This document shows positions 43,824 through 52,592 of a stretch of 55,384 nt of DNA, piece after piece. Origin of the DNA: Pirellulaceae bacterium (GTDB lineage: Bacteria > Planctomycetota > Planctomycetia > Pirellulales > Pirellulaceae); the NCBI GenBank assembly GCA_023382975.1, contig JAHDXO010000053.1, positions 1-55,384 on the forward strand, given 5' to 3'. Made by a program: the position numbers and the translations under genes. The notes under the pieces were generated by a model. That model worked only from the letters and a program-made list of their open reading frames with translations, was not told where the DNA came from and did no database searches. Each line of letters starts with the position of its first letter. The first letter of the stretch is position 1.

Positions 43824-46800
43824 ATGCGGAGCTTCCCCTTCGCCTGCGATCAACCGGGGTTAGGCCGGCTTGCGGGCGTTTGGATCGTGCTGGCCATCGG
43901 TTCGATCCAAGCTTCGTCGGCTCAAGATCGCGGCCCTACGACGAAACACGTTGTGGACATCGGATCGGCGGACGACGAACTGTTTGTCGGCGAGGGGATC
44001 TACTCGCGCGAGGGGGCGAACCTCAAGTCGGCGGTGTCTTTCTACCGCGAGAATTCGATGCGCTGGTTCGGCAACCGTTGGACCATGCGGTTGCCCGTGT
44101 TCGCGCGGCGCGACAACCGGATCGAGCTCTCGGCCCGTTTCTCGCGTCGAGTTGAACTGACGCTGGGCGACGGCTGGACGGTAACGCTCGACGGCCGCGG
44201 CGATGATTCGACTTCTTACGCGTTCGTGCTGCCAGCCGACGCGGTCGGCGAGCAGGAGTTGATCGAGGTGTACGGCGTCTGCTCGCCGCCGTACATGGTG
44301 CCGTCCGACCGGCGCGATGCCCGGCAGTTGGCGATGGCGGTCGCTCGAGTGACGATCGCTCACACGGAGATTTCCGAGAGCGATCCGCGGGCCGTCCGCG
44401 CGCCAGACGCGGCCGAACACGCGGGCACGCCGGAGCGATTCATCAACCTGGGCCTGGACGGCGACGAGCCGTTCGTCGTCGACGGGATCTACCAGCGCGA
44501 GGGACCGCTGTCCTGGTCCAAAGATCCGCTGGCCCGCTGGGCCTCGTTCCGCTGGTTTTCCAGCCAGTGGGGACTGCGGCTGCCTGTGTTTCCCCAGCTG
44601 CACAACGAGATCGTGATCCGCGCCCGATCGTCGCGCCCGATCCGAGTGACCTGCGACGGGCAACTGGTCACGTGGCTGTTTCCCGCCGCGGCGCCGCACT
44701 ACGAGATGCGTTTGATCGTTCCCGCCGAACGGATCGGTGATCGCAGCGAGATCGAACTGAACGGAGTGGCGATCCCGCCTGTACCCGCCGAGTCCGGTCA
44801 ACGCGACCTGGCCATGCTGGCCGACTGGGTGCGGATTCGGCCGCTGGACGAGATCCCCGCGGACATGATGCCGATCGCGGATCTCTCGGACCAGCCCGAG
44901 GCGGATCTGCCGCTATCGTTCCGCTTGCGCGGCACGGAGAGCCGCCCCCTGTTTACGGACATCGAAGCTTACGTCCACGAGGCCCGCTTGATGCGCTGCA
45001 ACGTGATGACGATCGGACCGATGAACGGCCAACATTGGACGGCTTTTCCGACTCAGCACGGCATCCCGCATCCGAAGATGCAAGCCGAGTTCCTTCCGCA
45101 GCAAGTTGCCGCACTGCATCGCTGGGGCATTGCCGCGATCGGCTGGCTGCCCTTCAACGTGCAGGATCTGCGTCGCACGGTCGATTGCCAAGCGGCCGCG
45201 AAATACCCGCAGTGGAAGATGCAGTACATCGACTGGCCCGAACGGCCGGCTGCGGATCGAGTGGGCATGTGTGTGGTCTCGTCGCCCTGGCGGCAGATGC
45301 ACGCCGAAATCCTGAAGGAAGCGGCGGCGACGGGCATCGACGGCGTATTCTTCGACGGCTTCTACTTGGGTGGCATCCCGCATCCGATTTCGCCGGGTTG
45401 CGTGTGCCCGTTCTGCCAGGACAGCTTCCGCCGCGACACGGGACTCGAAACGCCCGCCCGCGTCGACTGGACTGACATTACATTCAAACGTTGGATTCGC
45501 TGGCGGAACGAGAAGCTGCTGGAAGTGGCCGCCGAATTTCGGGACAAGATGCGCGAGAGCAAACCCGGATTGCAGGTCACTTGTAACTGGAACATTTGGC
45601 CGTTCGGCGACAAGGACTGGGACACGGGCATCCCGCTTTGGTCCCAAGACGATCTGGGGACGTCGCAACATGCCTACACGGGCCGACCCGACTTGGAGTG
45701 GGTGATGATGGGTTTTAAGGCGCGGTTGAGCCACGATTTGAATCCGCGTCATTCAGATATCTGGCGGACGTCGCGACCCGCCTGGAACTACGATGGTTCG
45801 GACGCGGACCAGGCGCGGCACGAGTTGACGATGCGCACATTCATGCTCAGCGGCCTGACCTACGGCACCACGCCCTGGCACGGAGAGCACATCCAGCCGG
45901 CGGAGATCGGCATTCGGGTCCACCAGGCCGTCCAATCGCGGGAACGGTTCTTCGGCCAGGACCATTTGCGACACATCGGCGTGGTCCTATCGCAGAACAC
46001 CCACGACTTCTACGGCCATCTGCCCGGTACGACGAATCGGGACGACTATCGGGACACTACCCTGGGCACTTGGCTGCTGCTGACCGAGCGGCATGCGCCG
46101 TTCCGCTGGGTGTTCGACAACGAAATCGAAGACGAGTCGCTGTCCGCCTACGACGTTCTGTTGCTGCCCAACACGGCGTGTCTGTCCGACGGAATGCTCG
46201 ACCGGCTGAACCAGTACGTTGCACACGGGGGGCGTATCGTGGCGACAGCCGATGCGGGCTGGTACGACCAGTGGGGCCAGCGGCGTGCCGAGAACCGGCT
46301 TACTCAACTGGCCGGTATTCGGCACTTCGACGGCGAACCATCGTTGGCCTGGCTGCGCTCGCGAGACACTGCCGCGGCCGACCGGCTGATCGACGCACTG
46401 ATGCCCGGCGAGTGGCCGTTGCAGGTGGAAGCCCCGCCCTGGTTGGTCGTAAACGCGAGTTGGGCTCCCACCGATCCGAAGACGGGACAGGCGTTCGGCG
46501 AACAAACCTCGGTGCCTGTTCCGATTTCGAGGACGCTGTGGATCCATCTGCTGAACGTCTCCGCATTCTATCCGGCGGGCGACACCGGTTTTCGCGGCAT
46601 GGGCGCCGATCCGGTGTATGCCGGCGCTGTGGCCAGCGATGCGCAGATCGCACACGGCGGCCGAGTGGTACGAGTCAATACGCCGGTCAAGAACATCGTG
46701 ATCGCCGTGCCGGGACTGTCCATTGACCGTGCGCAGCTGGCCATCGCGGGAACCGAAATTGCGCCGTCGCCCGACGGGACGTTCGTGATTCCCGAGGTCG

Positions 46801-46835
46801 ACATCCACGACGTTTTGGTGCTCGAGTGCCGTTAG
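43824..46835 (+). CDS. Secreted glycosidase-like protein with duplicated N-terminal beta domain, 1003 aa
   Basis: A signal peptide is likely (residues 1-34; hydrophobic VWIVLAIGSIQASSAQ). Two copies of a beta-rich module follow (about 45-170 and 205-345), sharing FV..GIY.REG and RW...W..RLPVF. A TIM-barrel region (about 365-720) has IDGVFFDGFY with Asp506 and Asp511, and NWNIWPFG, and resembles putative bacterial alpha-amylase-superfamily or GHL-type hydrolases. A GATase-like domain follows (about 735-860; DVLLLPNTACL, GGRIVATAD), as in the beta-galactosidase trimerisation region, then a beta C-terminus. GGAGGA precedes the ATG at 43824. The substrate is unknown. I do not assign a GH family number. 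Confidence 0.8.
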   Translation: MRSFPFACDQPGLGRLAGVWIVLAIGSIQASSAQDRGPTTKHVVDIGSADDELFVGEGIYSREGANLKSAVSFYRENSMRWFGNRWTMRLPVFARRDNRIELSARFSRRVELTLGDGWTVTLDGRGDDSTSYAFVLPADAVGEQELIEVYGVCSPPYMVPSDRRDARQLAMAVARVTIAHTEISESDPRAVRAPDAAEHAGTPERFINLGLDGDEPFVVDGIYQREGPLSWSKDPLARWASFRWFSSQWGLRLPVFPQLHNEIVIRARSSRPIRVTCDGQLVTWLFPAAAPHYEMRLIVPAERIGDRSEIELNGVAIPPVPAESGQRDLAMLADWVRIRPLDEIPADMMPIADLSDQPEADLPLSFRLRGTESRPLFTDIEAYVHEARLMRCNVMTIGPMNGQHWTAFPTQHGIPHPKMQAEFLPQQVAALHRWGIAAIGWLPFNVQDLRRTVDCQAAAKYPQWKMQYIDWPERPAADRVGMCVVSSPWRQMHAEILKEAAATGIDGVFFDGFYLGGIPHPISPGCVCPFCQDSFRRDTGLETPARVDWTDITFKRWIRWRNEKLLEVAAEFRDKMRESKPGLQVTCNWNIWPFGDKDWDTGIPLWSQDDLGTSQHAYTGRPDLEWVMMGFKARLSHDLNPRHSDIWRTSRPAWNYDGSDADQARHELTMRTFMLSGLTYGTTPWHGEHIQPAEIGIRVHQAVQSRERFFGQDHLRHIGVVLSQNTHDFYGHLPGTTNRDDYRDTTLGTWLLLTERHAPFRWVFDNEIEDESLSAYDVLLLPNTACLSDGMLDRLNQYVAHGGRIVATADAGWYDQWGQRRAENRLTQLAGIRHFDGEPSLAWLRSRDTAAADRLIDALMPGEWPLQVEAPPWLVVNASWAPTDPKTGQAFGEQTSVPVPISRTLWIHLLNVSAFYPAGDTGFRGMGADPVYAGAVASDAQIAHGGRVVRVNTPVKNIVIAVPGLSIDRAQLAIAGTEIAPSPDGTFVIPEVDIHDVLVLECR

Positions 46836-46991
46836 GACCGACAAATGAAGGAGTGGCGTGTTTCGCGCAAGAGGGACGGGTGTCTCTTACGGAGATCGCG
46901 TGTTCCATGCGGTTGGTCGTTGCCCGAAAGCAACTCCCGACCTCGTTGGCCGCGGCCTGTGTCCCCATGACGACCGAGATCGTGCCGGGTG

Positions 46992-49205
46992 TCATTCGGC
47001 CCTCGGATGCATCCAGTAGCTCAGCAGCGGCGCGAGCAGCAGGCAGATCACTCCCGAGGCGATGGCGGCCAAGGCGACTTGGCCAAACACCGTGCCGTAA
47101 ATCTCTACCGTTTCGACCGGCGGCGGGATCACGACCGCACCGCCGTCCTCGCTCCCCGATACTCCCGTGAACTGGGCGATGATCGCCGCCAGCAACTGCG
47201 AAAACGCCGTCGCCAGGAACCAGGCGCCCATCACCGTGCTGACCAACCGCGCAGGCGACAGCCGCGTGACCATCGACAACCCCACGGGCGACAAGCAGAG
47301 TTCGCCCGTGGTGTGCAGCAGATAACCGACCATCAGCCACATCACGCTGACCATGCCCCGGTCGTCCGACCACAGCGCACCGAGCCAAAAGGCGCCGAAC
47401 CCCAATCCCAGTTGCAGCAAGCCCAGCGCGAATTTGACGGGCGTGCTGGGCTCGATTCCCATCTGGCCCATGAACGTCCAGAGCGCCGTAAAGACCAGAC
47501 CGAAAATCAGAATGTAGATCGGATTGACCGACTGGAACGTGCTGGCCGGAGCCTCTTGAACCCGATCGGCGATCCCCATCCCCACGTGCTCGTCGGTGAT
47601 CTTCCACGGGATGCGGAAATCCGGGGTCGCCCGGTTCTCCTCGCGCAGCCGCGTCAACGTATCGATCGTGAAGATCCGGTCGCCGTGCCGGAAGCCCAGT
47701 TGCTCCTGAGTCGGCTGCAACTCGATGGTCTTTCCCACTTGGTCCGCCGTCACTCGTTGCGATTCGAAGACACGGTCGATGTTCCGGTCGGTGAAGTTGT
47801 TCAGCGAACTGCCCGCCTGCTCGAAAAACGACCAGAACAGCATCGAGAAGAACGTCAGGATCAAGACCACAAACATCCGTTCGCGGGCGATCTTGTCGAG
47901 CAGAAACGTCTCGATCAACAAATAGACCGTGACGACCAATCCCGCCAACATCAGCACCAAACCGGCCGGCCGACTGGCCTCGGCCAACACCAGCGCCAAC
48001 ACCTTCTTGCCTTGGCCGCGGGGATGTCGGGCCTGCAACTCGTCCAGACTCGCCTTGGCCTCATCCGAGCGATTCGCTGCCAGCAGGTCGGTCACGCCGA
48101 TCAAGTCGCCCAACTGCTGCGCGTCCAACGTTTTTTCCAGGTGTAGTTGGCGGAAGCTCTCGGCCAATCCCGCGATCGTCGCCGATTCCGGCGCTTCGAC
48201 GTTCTGCCGGAGAGTGTCCAGTTGCGAATGCATCGCGGCATCTTTTTCCAGATACTTGATCACGGCATCCGGGATGACCGTCACGCCGCGGAGATCGGAT
48301 CGCAGCGGCGCAAAGCCCGAGACGAGCAGCGCGAACACGGGGACGCTCAACAGCGTTCCCAAATAGATAGACCACTCGACGTCGATCAGCCCCCCGCGAC
48401 CGCCTCGAAGCGCCATGCATGCCACGAAGGCCGATCCCAACAGGGCGATCGCCACAAACCAGTTTCCCGCGAGCGACAACCAATTGTCGGACCGGAACAT
48501 CAGCAGGGCCACCGCCGACACCACCGCGCCCAACAGCACCAACGCCTGAGTCACCGCGACCGGCCGCTGCCGGAGCCGAGCCGGGTCGGGCGGAGCCCCG
48601 ATGTTGTCCGGCGGCAGCCAATTCACAAACAGAGCCAAACCCAGCAACATGCCGAGCGTCGCCAAGCCGAATCCGTAGTTCCAGCCGTAGGTCTCACCGA
48701 TGTAGCCGCAGATCAGCGGAGCCATCGCCGCGCCCAAATTGATGCCGATGTAGAAGATCGTGAACCCGCCGTCGCGTTTGGGACTGCCGGCCGGGTAGAG
48801 TTGCCCGACGAGCGACGAGATATTCGGCTTGAAAAACCCATTGCCGCAGATCAGCGTCGCCAGCGCGGTGTAGAACATCAGGTGGCCCGGAATCATCAGC
48901 ATCAAGTAACCGGCCGCCATCAATCCGCCGCCCAGGATCACCGCCCGCCGCGTTCCCAGCAGTCGGTCCGCCAGGACGCCGCCGAAAAACGGGGTCATGT
49001 AGACCAACGCCGTGTAAGCTCCGTAGACCGCCGTCGCGTCCCGATCGCCGAGTCCCAGGAAGCCCTTGATCATGTAGAACATCAACAGGGCCCGCATGCC
49101 GTAAAAGGAGAATCGCTCCCACAATTCGGCGAAAAACAGCACGAACAGACCCGTCGGATGTCCGAACAAGGTCGCCGTCGAAGCTTCGGTAGGCTTGTCG
49201 TTCAT
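46992..49205 (-). CDS. POT-family (PTR2) proton-coupled oligopeptide transporter, 737 aa
   Basis: The N-terminus carries the ExxER motif of proton-coupled POT transporters (AELWERFSFYGMRALL), followed by GGVLADRLLG and the PTR2 signature region IFYIGINLGAAMAPLICGYIGE. About 12-14 membrane spans are present in all. Between the N- and C-terminal bundles is a hydrophilic insert (about residues 335-430) and a second one (about 505-580), making the protein longer than the typical 450-600 residues. The ATG at 49205 is preferred; a start five codons upstream is possible. It may import peptides with protons. It converges with the glycosidase-like gene. Confidence 0.9.
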   Translation of the reverse strand: MNDKPTEASTATLFGHPTGLFVLFFAELWERFSFYGMRALLMFYMIKGFLGLGDRDATAVYGAYTALVYMTPFFGGVLADRLLGTRRAVILGGGLMAAGYLMLMIPGHLMFYTALATLICGNGFFKPNISSLVGQLYPAGSPKRDGGFTIFYIGINLGAAMAPLICGYIGETYGWNYGFGLATLGMLLGLALFVNWLPPDNIGAPPDPARLRQRPVAVTQALVLLGAVVSAVALLMFRSDNWLSLAGNWFVAIALLGSAFVACMALRGGRGGLIDVEWSIYLGTLLSVPVFALLVSGFAPLRSDLRGVTVIPDAVIKYLEKDAAMHSQLDTLRQNVEAPESATIAGLAESFRQLHLEKTLDAQQLGDLIGVTDLLAANRSDEAKASLDELQARHPRGQGKKVLALVLAEASRPAGLVLMLAGLVVTVYLLIETFLLDKIARERMFVVLILTFFSMLFWSFFEQAGSSLNNFTDRNIDRVFESQRVTADQVGKTIELQPTQEQLGFRHGDRIFTIDTLTRLREENRATPDFRIPWKITDEHVGMGIADRVQEAPASTFQSVNPIYILIFGLVFTALWTFMGQMGIEPSTPVKFALGLLQLGLGFGAFWLGALWSDDRGMVSVMWLMVGYLLHTTGELCLSPVGLSMVTRLSPARLVSTVMGAWFLATAFSQLLAAIIAQFTGVSGSEDGGAVVIPPPVETVEIYGTVFGQVALAAIASGVICLLLAPLLSYWMHPRAE

Positions 49206-49417
49206 AATCGTTCCCGGCATAAAATCCGCGGCTAGTAGCGATGCTTCCTGGCGTGATCCAGCGGTCGCAGACAAATGGTTTAGCGGCAAGCCGAAGGCGA
49301 CTGCGCCCGACGGCAAGCCGCGATTTTATAAGCCCCGGGCGGGCCGCATGTCAACGGCGCGCAGAAACACGCCAATCAACCTGCCGCCGAAACTGCCACC
49401 ACCACCGCCTGCCTCCA

Positions 49418-49501
49418 GCACCGTGGCCCGCGGGCGCCGAACGCGGGTCCCCGCCATTTCCCCGGCACCGTGGCCCGCGGGCCCCGAACGCGGGTTCCTT
49501 T
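49418..49501. repeat. Two direct copies of a GC-rich 47-nt repeat
   Basis: GCACCGTGGCCCGCGGG begins at 49418 and again at 49465, giving a 47-bp period. Each copy continues with a CCGAACGCGGGT block, so CCCGCG and CGCGGG can pair within each copy. The repeats lie between the POT transporter start and the methyltransferase stop and continue up to the latter. They look like a dispersed intergenic element. Confidence 0.7.
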
Positions 49502-50047
49502 TCATTTCTCCAACACTGCTGCATGGCTCCAGCGGATTCGCGGCCGATCCACCACCGACCAGCCCAAATCGACCGCGTCGTCCAGTGTCCGCGCAAACGC
49601 CTTGGCCGTCACGTGCCCAATCGGCTCGACCAACAACAACCTCGCGCCCTCCCGCAGCAAACCGCGGATTTCTCGCAACAGTCGCCGCTGATCGGGCACT
49701 TCGTGAGCCGAGTAGAACGCGAGGGCAAAATCGAGTGCTTCGTCCACCAGGTTCAGCGCGTCGGCCTCGCACCGATGCGTGCGGATGCGCGCTCCCACAC
49801 CCGCCTTGTCCGCCCGTTTGCGCAACACATCGAGCATCTGCTGCTGAAGATCCACGGCCACAACTCGCCCGGAATCCCCCATTTGCCCAGCCGCAGCGAT
49901 CGAGAAGAAACCCATCCCGCACCCGAAGTCCAGGATGGTCATTCCTGGCCGCAAGTACGGTTCCAGGATTCGCTCCGGCTGATGCAGCCACCGCCGAAGT
50001 CGGTTATCAATAAAAAAACCGCCCCACCAAGGGCACACATGCGGCAT
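49502..50047 (-). CDS. Class I SAM-dependent methyltransferase, 181 aa
   Basis: Motif I is ILDFGCGMGFF (about residues 38-48) and the acidic residue for SAM ribose is in VVAVDLQQQML. Motif IV-like ALAFYSAHEVPD and LLLVEPIGH follow. The short length and architecture fit small-molecule methyltransferases such as the UbiE/COQ5-like group, but the substrate is unknown. AGGAG lies upstream of the ATG at 50047. Its 5' end overlaps the extended 3' end of the integrase frame by 109 bp, because the integrase frame continues through the tRNA into this gene. Confidence 0.85.
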   Translation of the reverse strand: MPHVCPWWGGFFIDNRLRRWLHQPERILEPYLRPGMTILDFGCGMGFFSIAAAGQMGDSGRVVAVDLQQQMLDVLRKRADKAGVGARIRTHRCEADALNLVDEALDFALAFYSAHEVPDQRRLLREIRGLLREGARLLLVEPIGHVTAKAFARTLDDAVDLGWSVVDRPRIRWSHAAVLEK

Positions 50048-51327
50048 CTTGCTGCTCCTGTGCTTTCGCCGAAATGATCGTTGAAATCAAACCTATTGAC
50101 CGAACCGATTTGATCCGATAGTCTTCTTATCAATGGTTGGCGCCGTCGCCAAGTGGCTAAGGCAGCGGATTGCAAATCCGCCACCGTGGGTTCGACTCCC
50201 ACCGGCGCCTCTTGTTTGTCACGTCTCGCAGGTTCCCGCCGATTGCCGCTAAGTGTCGAAATAGAAACCACTTGCGGAAAGTCGCTTTCTTCAAAGCATT
50301 CCGCGTGCCGTTCGCGAGGCTTCGCAGCTTGCATGCATGGTTTCGCGTCCCTACTGCTACCAGATCTGCTACCATGCGCCGCCGGGCCATCTGTACCCGT
50401 CGCCGCCGCTACCTGTTCTTCCTTCCCCGCATCCTGGGGCCGCAGGTCGGGCAGGGCGTCCAGTGCCCCTTGGATGTCGTGTAGCCGGGTATGCGAGTAT
50501 CGGCCGATCGTCAGGTTCGGGGTGGAATGCCGAGCCAGTTCCTGAGCCGTCTTGACCGATGCCCCGCCGGCCACCAGGGCCGAAATGTAGGCGTGCCGCA
50601 GTCCGTGGAAGTCGGCCGCCCGCCCCGCCGCGTCCTTGTGCTGTAGGAAATCGCTTCGTTTGCGCTCCGCTCGCTGGGCGTCCGTCTCCGCTTCGGACAA
50701 CCACCGCCGCCGGGCTTCGTCCAGATCATCGCGCAGCATCCGGGCTGTCTGTTCCGGCATGTTCGCAAAGGGATGTTCGCCGGGTTCGCAGTCCGCCAAC
50801 CAGGGCCGCAGGATGTCCGCCAGATCTTGCCGGATGGGTTGCACGTCCAACCGTCGCCGCTTGCTGCAAGCCGCCTGAACCGTCACCGTGGGCGGGTCGC
50901 TGTCCAGATCGAACGATTCCGGCGTCAGGCTGCGCAGTTCCTTCGACCGAAAACCCGTGCCGAGTGCCACCCGGTAAGCCATCGCCCGATCACGGCCGGA
51001 CAGGTTGTGTTGTGGCATGGTGTACGTTTCGACCGTCGCCAGCAGATAGGCCAGTTCCTCGGGGGCCATTTCCCGCCGGATGTACCGTCGATCCGTGTCG
51101 GCGTTGAATCCGGCCAGAGCCACAAGGTTATCATCGGGGGCGCGTTTCTCGTCGCGCAGCCATCGCGTGAATGCCTTGACCGATCGCAGGTAGGCGTTGC
51201 AGGTCCGCAGGCTTTTGTCATCGCCCCGCAGGTCACCGATTGCCCCCATCACCGCCGCCCCCGTCAAATCGCCGATCCATTCGGCCTTGCATGCTTGGAT
51301 GATGGTTTCAACGTGCTGGCAGGTCAT
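49939..51327 (-). CDS. Tyrosine recombinase/integrase, catalytic part (after an in-frame amber), 462 aa
   Basis: The core-binding and catalytic domains of a phage-type integrase are intact: catalytic Arg in GFRSKELRSLT, HGLRH, ARHSTPN and the nucleophilic Tyr in GRYSH. The frame is directly continuous with the ORF at 51328-51735, separated only by a TAG codon (the junction reads TAGATG), so the two are one gene interrupted by an amber codon, unless the ATG at 51327 is a true restart. The C-terminus APVGVEPTVADLQSAALATW is the antisense reading of tRNA-Cys, and about 65 further residues come from chromosomal sequence beyond the tRNA. The functional protein probably ends near or in the tRNA region. 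Confidence 0.82.
   Translation of the reverse strand: MTCQHVETIIQACKAEWIGDLTGAAVMGAIGDLRGDDKSLRTCNAYLRSVKAFTRWLRDEKRAPDDNLVALAGFNADTDRRYIRREMAPEELAYLLATVETYTMPQHNLSGRDRAMAYRVALGTGFRSKELRSLTPESFDLDSDPPTVTVQAACSKRRRLDVQPIRQDLADILRPWLADCEPGEHPFANMPEQTARMLRDDLDEARRRWLSEAETDAQRAERKRSDFLQHKDAAGRAADFHGLRHAYISALVAGGASVKTAQELARHSTPNLTIGRYSHTRLHDIQGALDALPDLRPQDAGKEEQVAAATGTDGPAAHGSRSGSSRDAKPCMQAAKPRERHAECFEESDFPQVVSISTLSGNRREPARRDKQEAPVGVEPTVADLQSAALATWRRRQPLIRRLSDQIGSVNRFDFNDHFGESTGAARCRMCALGGAVFLLITDFGGGCISRSESWNRTCGQE
50139..50210 (+). tRNA. tRNA-Cys (GCA)
   Basis: The 72-nt sequence folds into a full cloverleaf: acceptor GGCGCCG with CGGCGCC, anticodon stem GCGGA/TCCGC (50165-50169 with 50177-50181) around TTGCAAA, anticodon GCA at 50172-50174, and T-arm GTGGG-TTCGACT-CCCAC (50186-50202). 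U73 at 50210 is the tRNA-Cys discriminator. CCA is not encoded. Confidence 0.97.
50165..50210 (+). other. Probable integration (att) site in the 3' half of tRNA-Cys
   Basis: The integrase gene lies immediately beside the tRNA 3' end and its frame runs antisense through it, the usual geometry for a tRNA-targeting integrative element. The core is expected between the anticodon loop and the 3' end. I did not find a second copy of the tRNA 3' sequence to the right by eye, so the far boundary is undetermined. Confidence 0.5.
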
Positions 51328-51735
51328 CTAAACATGTTTTGCCGTGTTGTCCTTGTCGGCCAGGAATGCCCGAAAATCGGCCAGGTGTTCAAGGATCGGC
51401 CGCCGGGCCTCTTGGGCGTACCGTTCGGCCTTGCTGTCGATGTGGCCGCGTTTCCGCAGGTTCGCATCAAGTTCGATCTTGTTGGCCACTTCCTGAGCCG
51501 TCTTTCTGTCCTTGCATCCGGTTGTCTTCTTTCGTCGCTTCCCGCGTTCGTCGAAGTACATGCACGAGTAGATTTCCGCCTCTTGGATAATCTCAGTACC
51601 GGCCGAGTTCAGCGGGGCGCGTTGGGCTTTGCCTCGGGCGTCCGTCCAAGTCGCGTAGGGCCGTCCCCGATACGTGGTCACCGTCGCCCCCTCGGGGATC
51701 GGCCGCGCTTCTCGCCTCTTGAAAATCGTTGCCAC
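51328..51735 (-). pseudogene. Integrase N-terminal part, ends in an in-frame amber codon, 135 aa
   Basis: The sequence (TVTTYRGRPYATWTDARGK, then YFDERGKRRKKTTGCKDRKTA) matches the N-terminal DNA-binding region of planctomycete-type integrases. It stops at TAG (51330-51328) inside the segment that normally leads to the core-binding domain (AKHV-stop-MTCQHV). Translation begins at GTG (51735), three bases after the ORF6N stop, with AGGTGA upstream. The interruption is probably a nonsense mutation; amber readthrough or restart is the alternative. Confidence 0.7.
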
Positions 51736-51738
51736 AAA

Positions 51739-52293
51739 TCACCTGCCTTTTGACTGGATGTGGTCAGTTTTGTCCGCGTGGAATCCGATCCGCCGCTTCT
51801 TGGTATCCGGGGGCGGAGCCATCAACTGGCGGATCGCATCGAATACTACTCGGAACTGGTCATCGTACTTCTTTTCCAAGTCGTCGAGCTTGCGAGCCAA
51901 CTCCTTGTGCGTCGTCAGGATTTCGCGAAGACGAACGAACGCTCGGACGACGTAGACACTCATCTCGATCGCCTGCGAAGTGTTCAAAACGCTTGCGGCC
52001 ATGATGGCGCCATGTTCCGTGAACACGAAAGGCGGGTACTTGCGATGCTGCCCGCGTCCTGTCTTTAAGGTCGCAATTTGCGACCTTAAAGCGTCGTGTT
52101 CGTCCGCAGTCAGTTGGAACATGAAGTCCTCCGGAAACCGATCGATGTTCCGTTTGACCTGCTCGTTCAGCCGCTTGGTGGTGACCCCGTAAAGGCTGGC
52201 CAAGTCGGAATCAAGCAGAACCTTCTGACCTCGCGCAAGCAGGATGCGACGATCAATCGCTTCGTCCGGTATCGTCAATTCGGTTTTGGTCAT
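51739..52293 (-). CDS. ORF6N-domain DNA-binding protein, 184 aa
   Basis: Residues about 15-100 match the ORF6N domain of phage and mobile-element proteins: ILLARGQKVLLDSDLASLYGV, LNEQVKRNIDRFPEDFMFQL, and FVFTEHGAIMAASVL. The C-terminal part is a coiled coil (HKELARKLDDLEKKYD) and a basic tail. GGAGGAG lies 7 nt before the ATG at 52293. Its coding sequence contains a perfect 29-nt palindrome (52063-52091). It lies between the XRE-type gene and the integrase, likely one transcript. ORF6N proteins are thought to bind DNA in phage or plasmid control, but the specific role here is unknown. Confidence 0.88.
   Translation of the reverse strand: MTKTELTIPDEAIDRRILLARGQKVLLDSDLASLYGVTTKRLNEQVKRNIDRFPEDFMFQLTADEHDALRSQIATLKTGRGQHRKYPPFVFTEHGAIMAASVLNTSQAIEMSVYVVRAFVRLREILTTHKELARKLDDLEKKYDDQFRVVFDAIRQLMAPPPDTKKRRIGFHADKTDHIQSKGR
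52063..52091. promoter_or_regulatory. Perfect 29-nt palindrome inside the ORF6N coding sequence
   Basis: CTTTAAGGTCGCAA (52063-52076) and TTGCGACCTTAAAG (52078-52091) are exact inverted copies around a single T. On the minus strand it encodes ALRSQIATLK and uses the codon TTA twice for Leu, unusual in this GC-rich window, so the DNA sequence itself may be under selection. Confidence 0.75.
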
Positions 52294-52309
52294 TGGAATC
52301 TCCTCCCTG

Positions 52310-52543
52310 CTATTGCTCGGGATCTTGAACCACCAACCGCAGCCGCAGAGCCGCCACCAGCTTGTCGATCGTGTCATTTGTCAGCCGGCCGCCGGGCCTG
52401 TCGTTGACGAATCGATGCAACTGGCCAGGGTCCACACCAGCCGCCTTGCAGATCGAATATCGGGATCGGCCGCTGTCCGCGATGATTCGCCGTAGTTGGT
52501 CGCTGAATGATTCCGGGCCTGCATTGGTTTTTCGCTTTGCCAT
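52310..52543 (-). CDS. XRE-type helix-turn-helix regulator, 77 aa
   Basis: The short protein consists of a basic N-terminus and a Cro/C1-type helix-turn-helix (LRRIIADSGRSRYSICKAAG, then VDPGQLHRFVNDRPG). The family commonly represses mobile-element genes. It ends 16 bp before ORF6N. A sigma70-like promoter (52593-52621) lies 50 bp upstream, so it heads the operon XRE-ORF6N-integrase. Confidence 0.85.
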   Translation of the reverse strand: MAKRKTNAGPESFSDQLRRIIADSGRSRYSICKAAGVDPGQLHRFVNDRPGGRLTNDTIDKLVAALRLRLVVQDPEQ

Positions 52544-52592
52544 CGTCGCTTTCCCCCGCGTGTTGTCTGCTAGCCAACTTGTCTAACCGTCT

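Noticed and set aside
49939..50138. C-terminal extension of the integrase beyond tRNA-Cys as a functional domain
   Set aside because: It is the out-of-frame antisense of the methyltransferase start region and flank; it most likely reflects the accidental continuation of the frame after integration.
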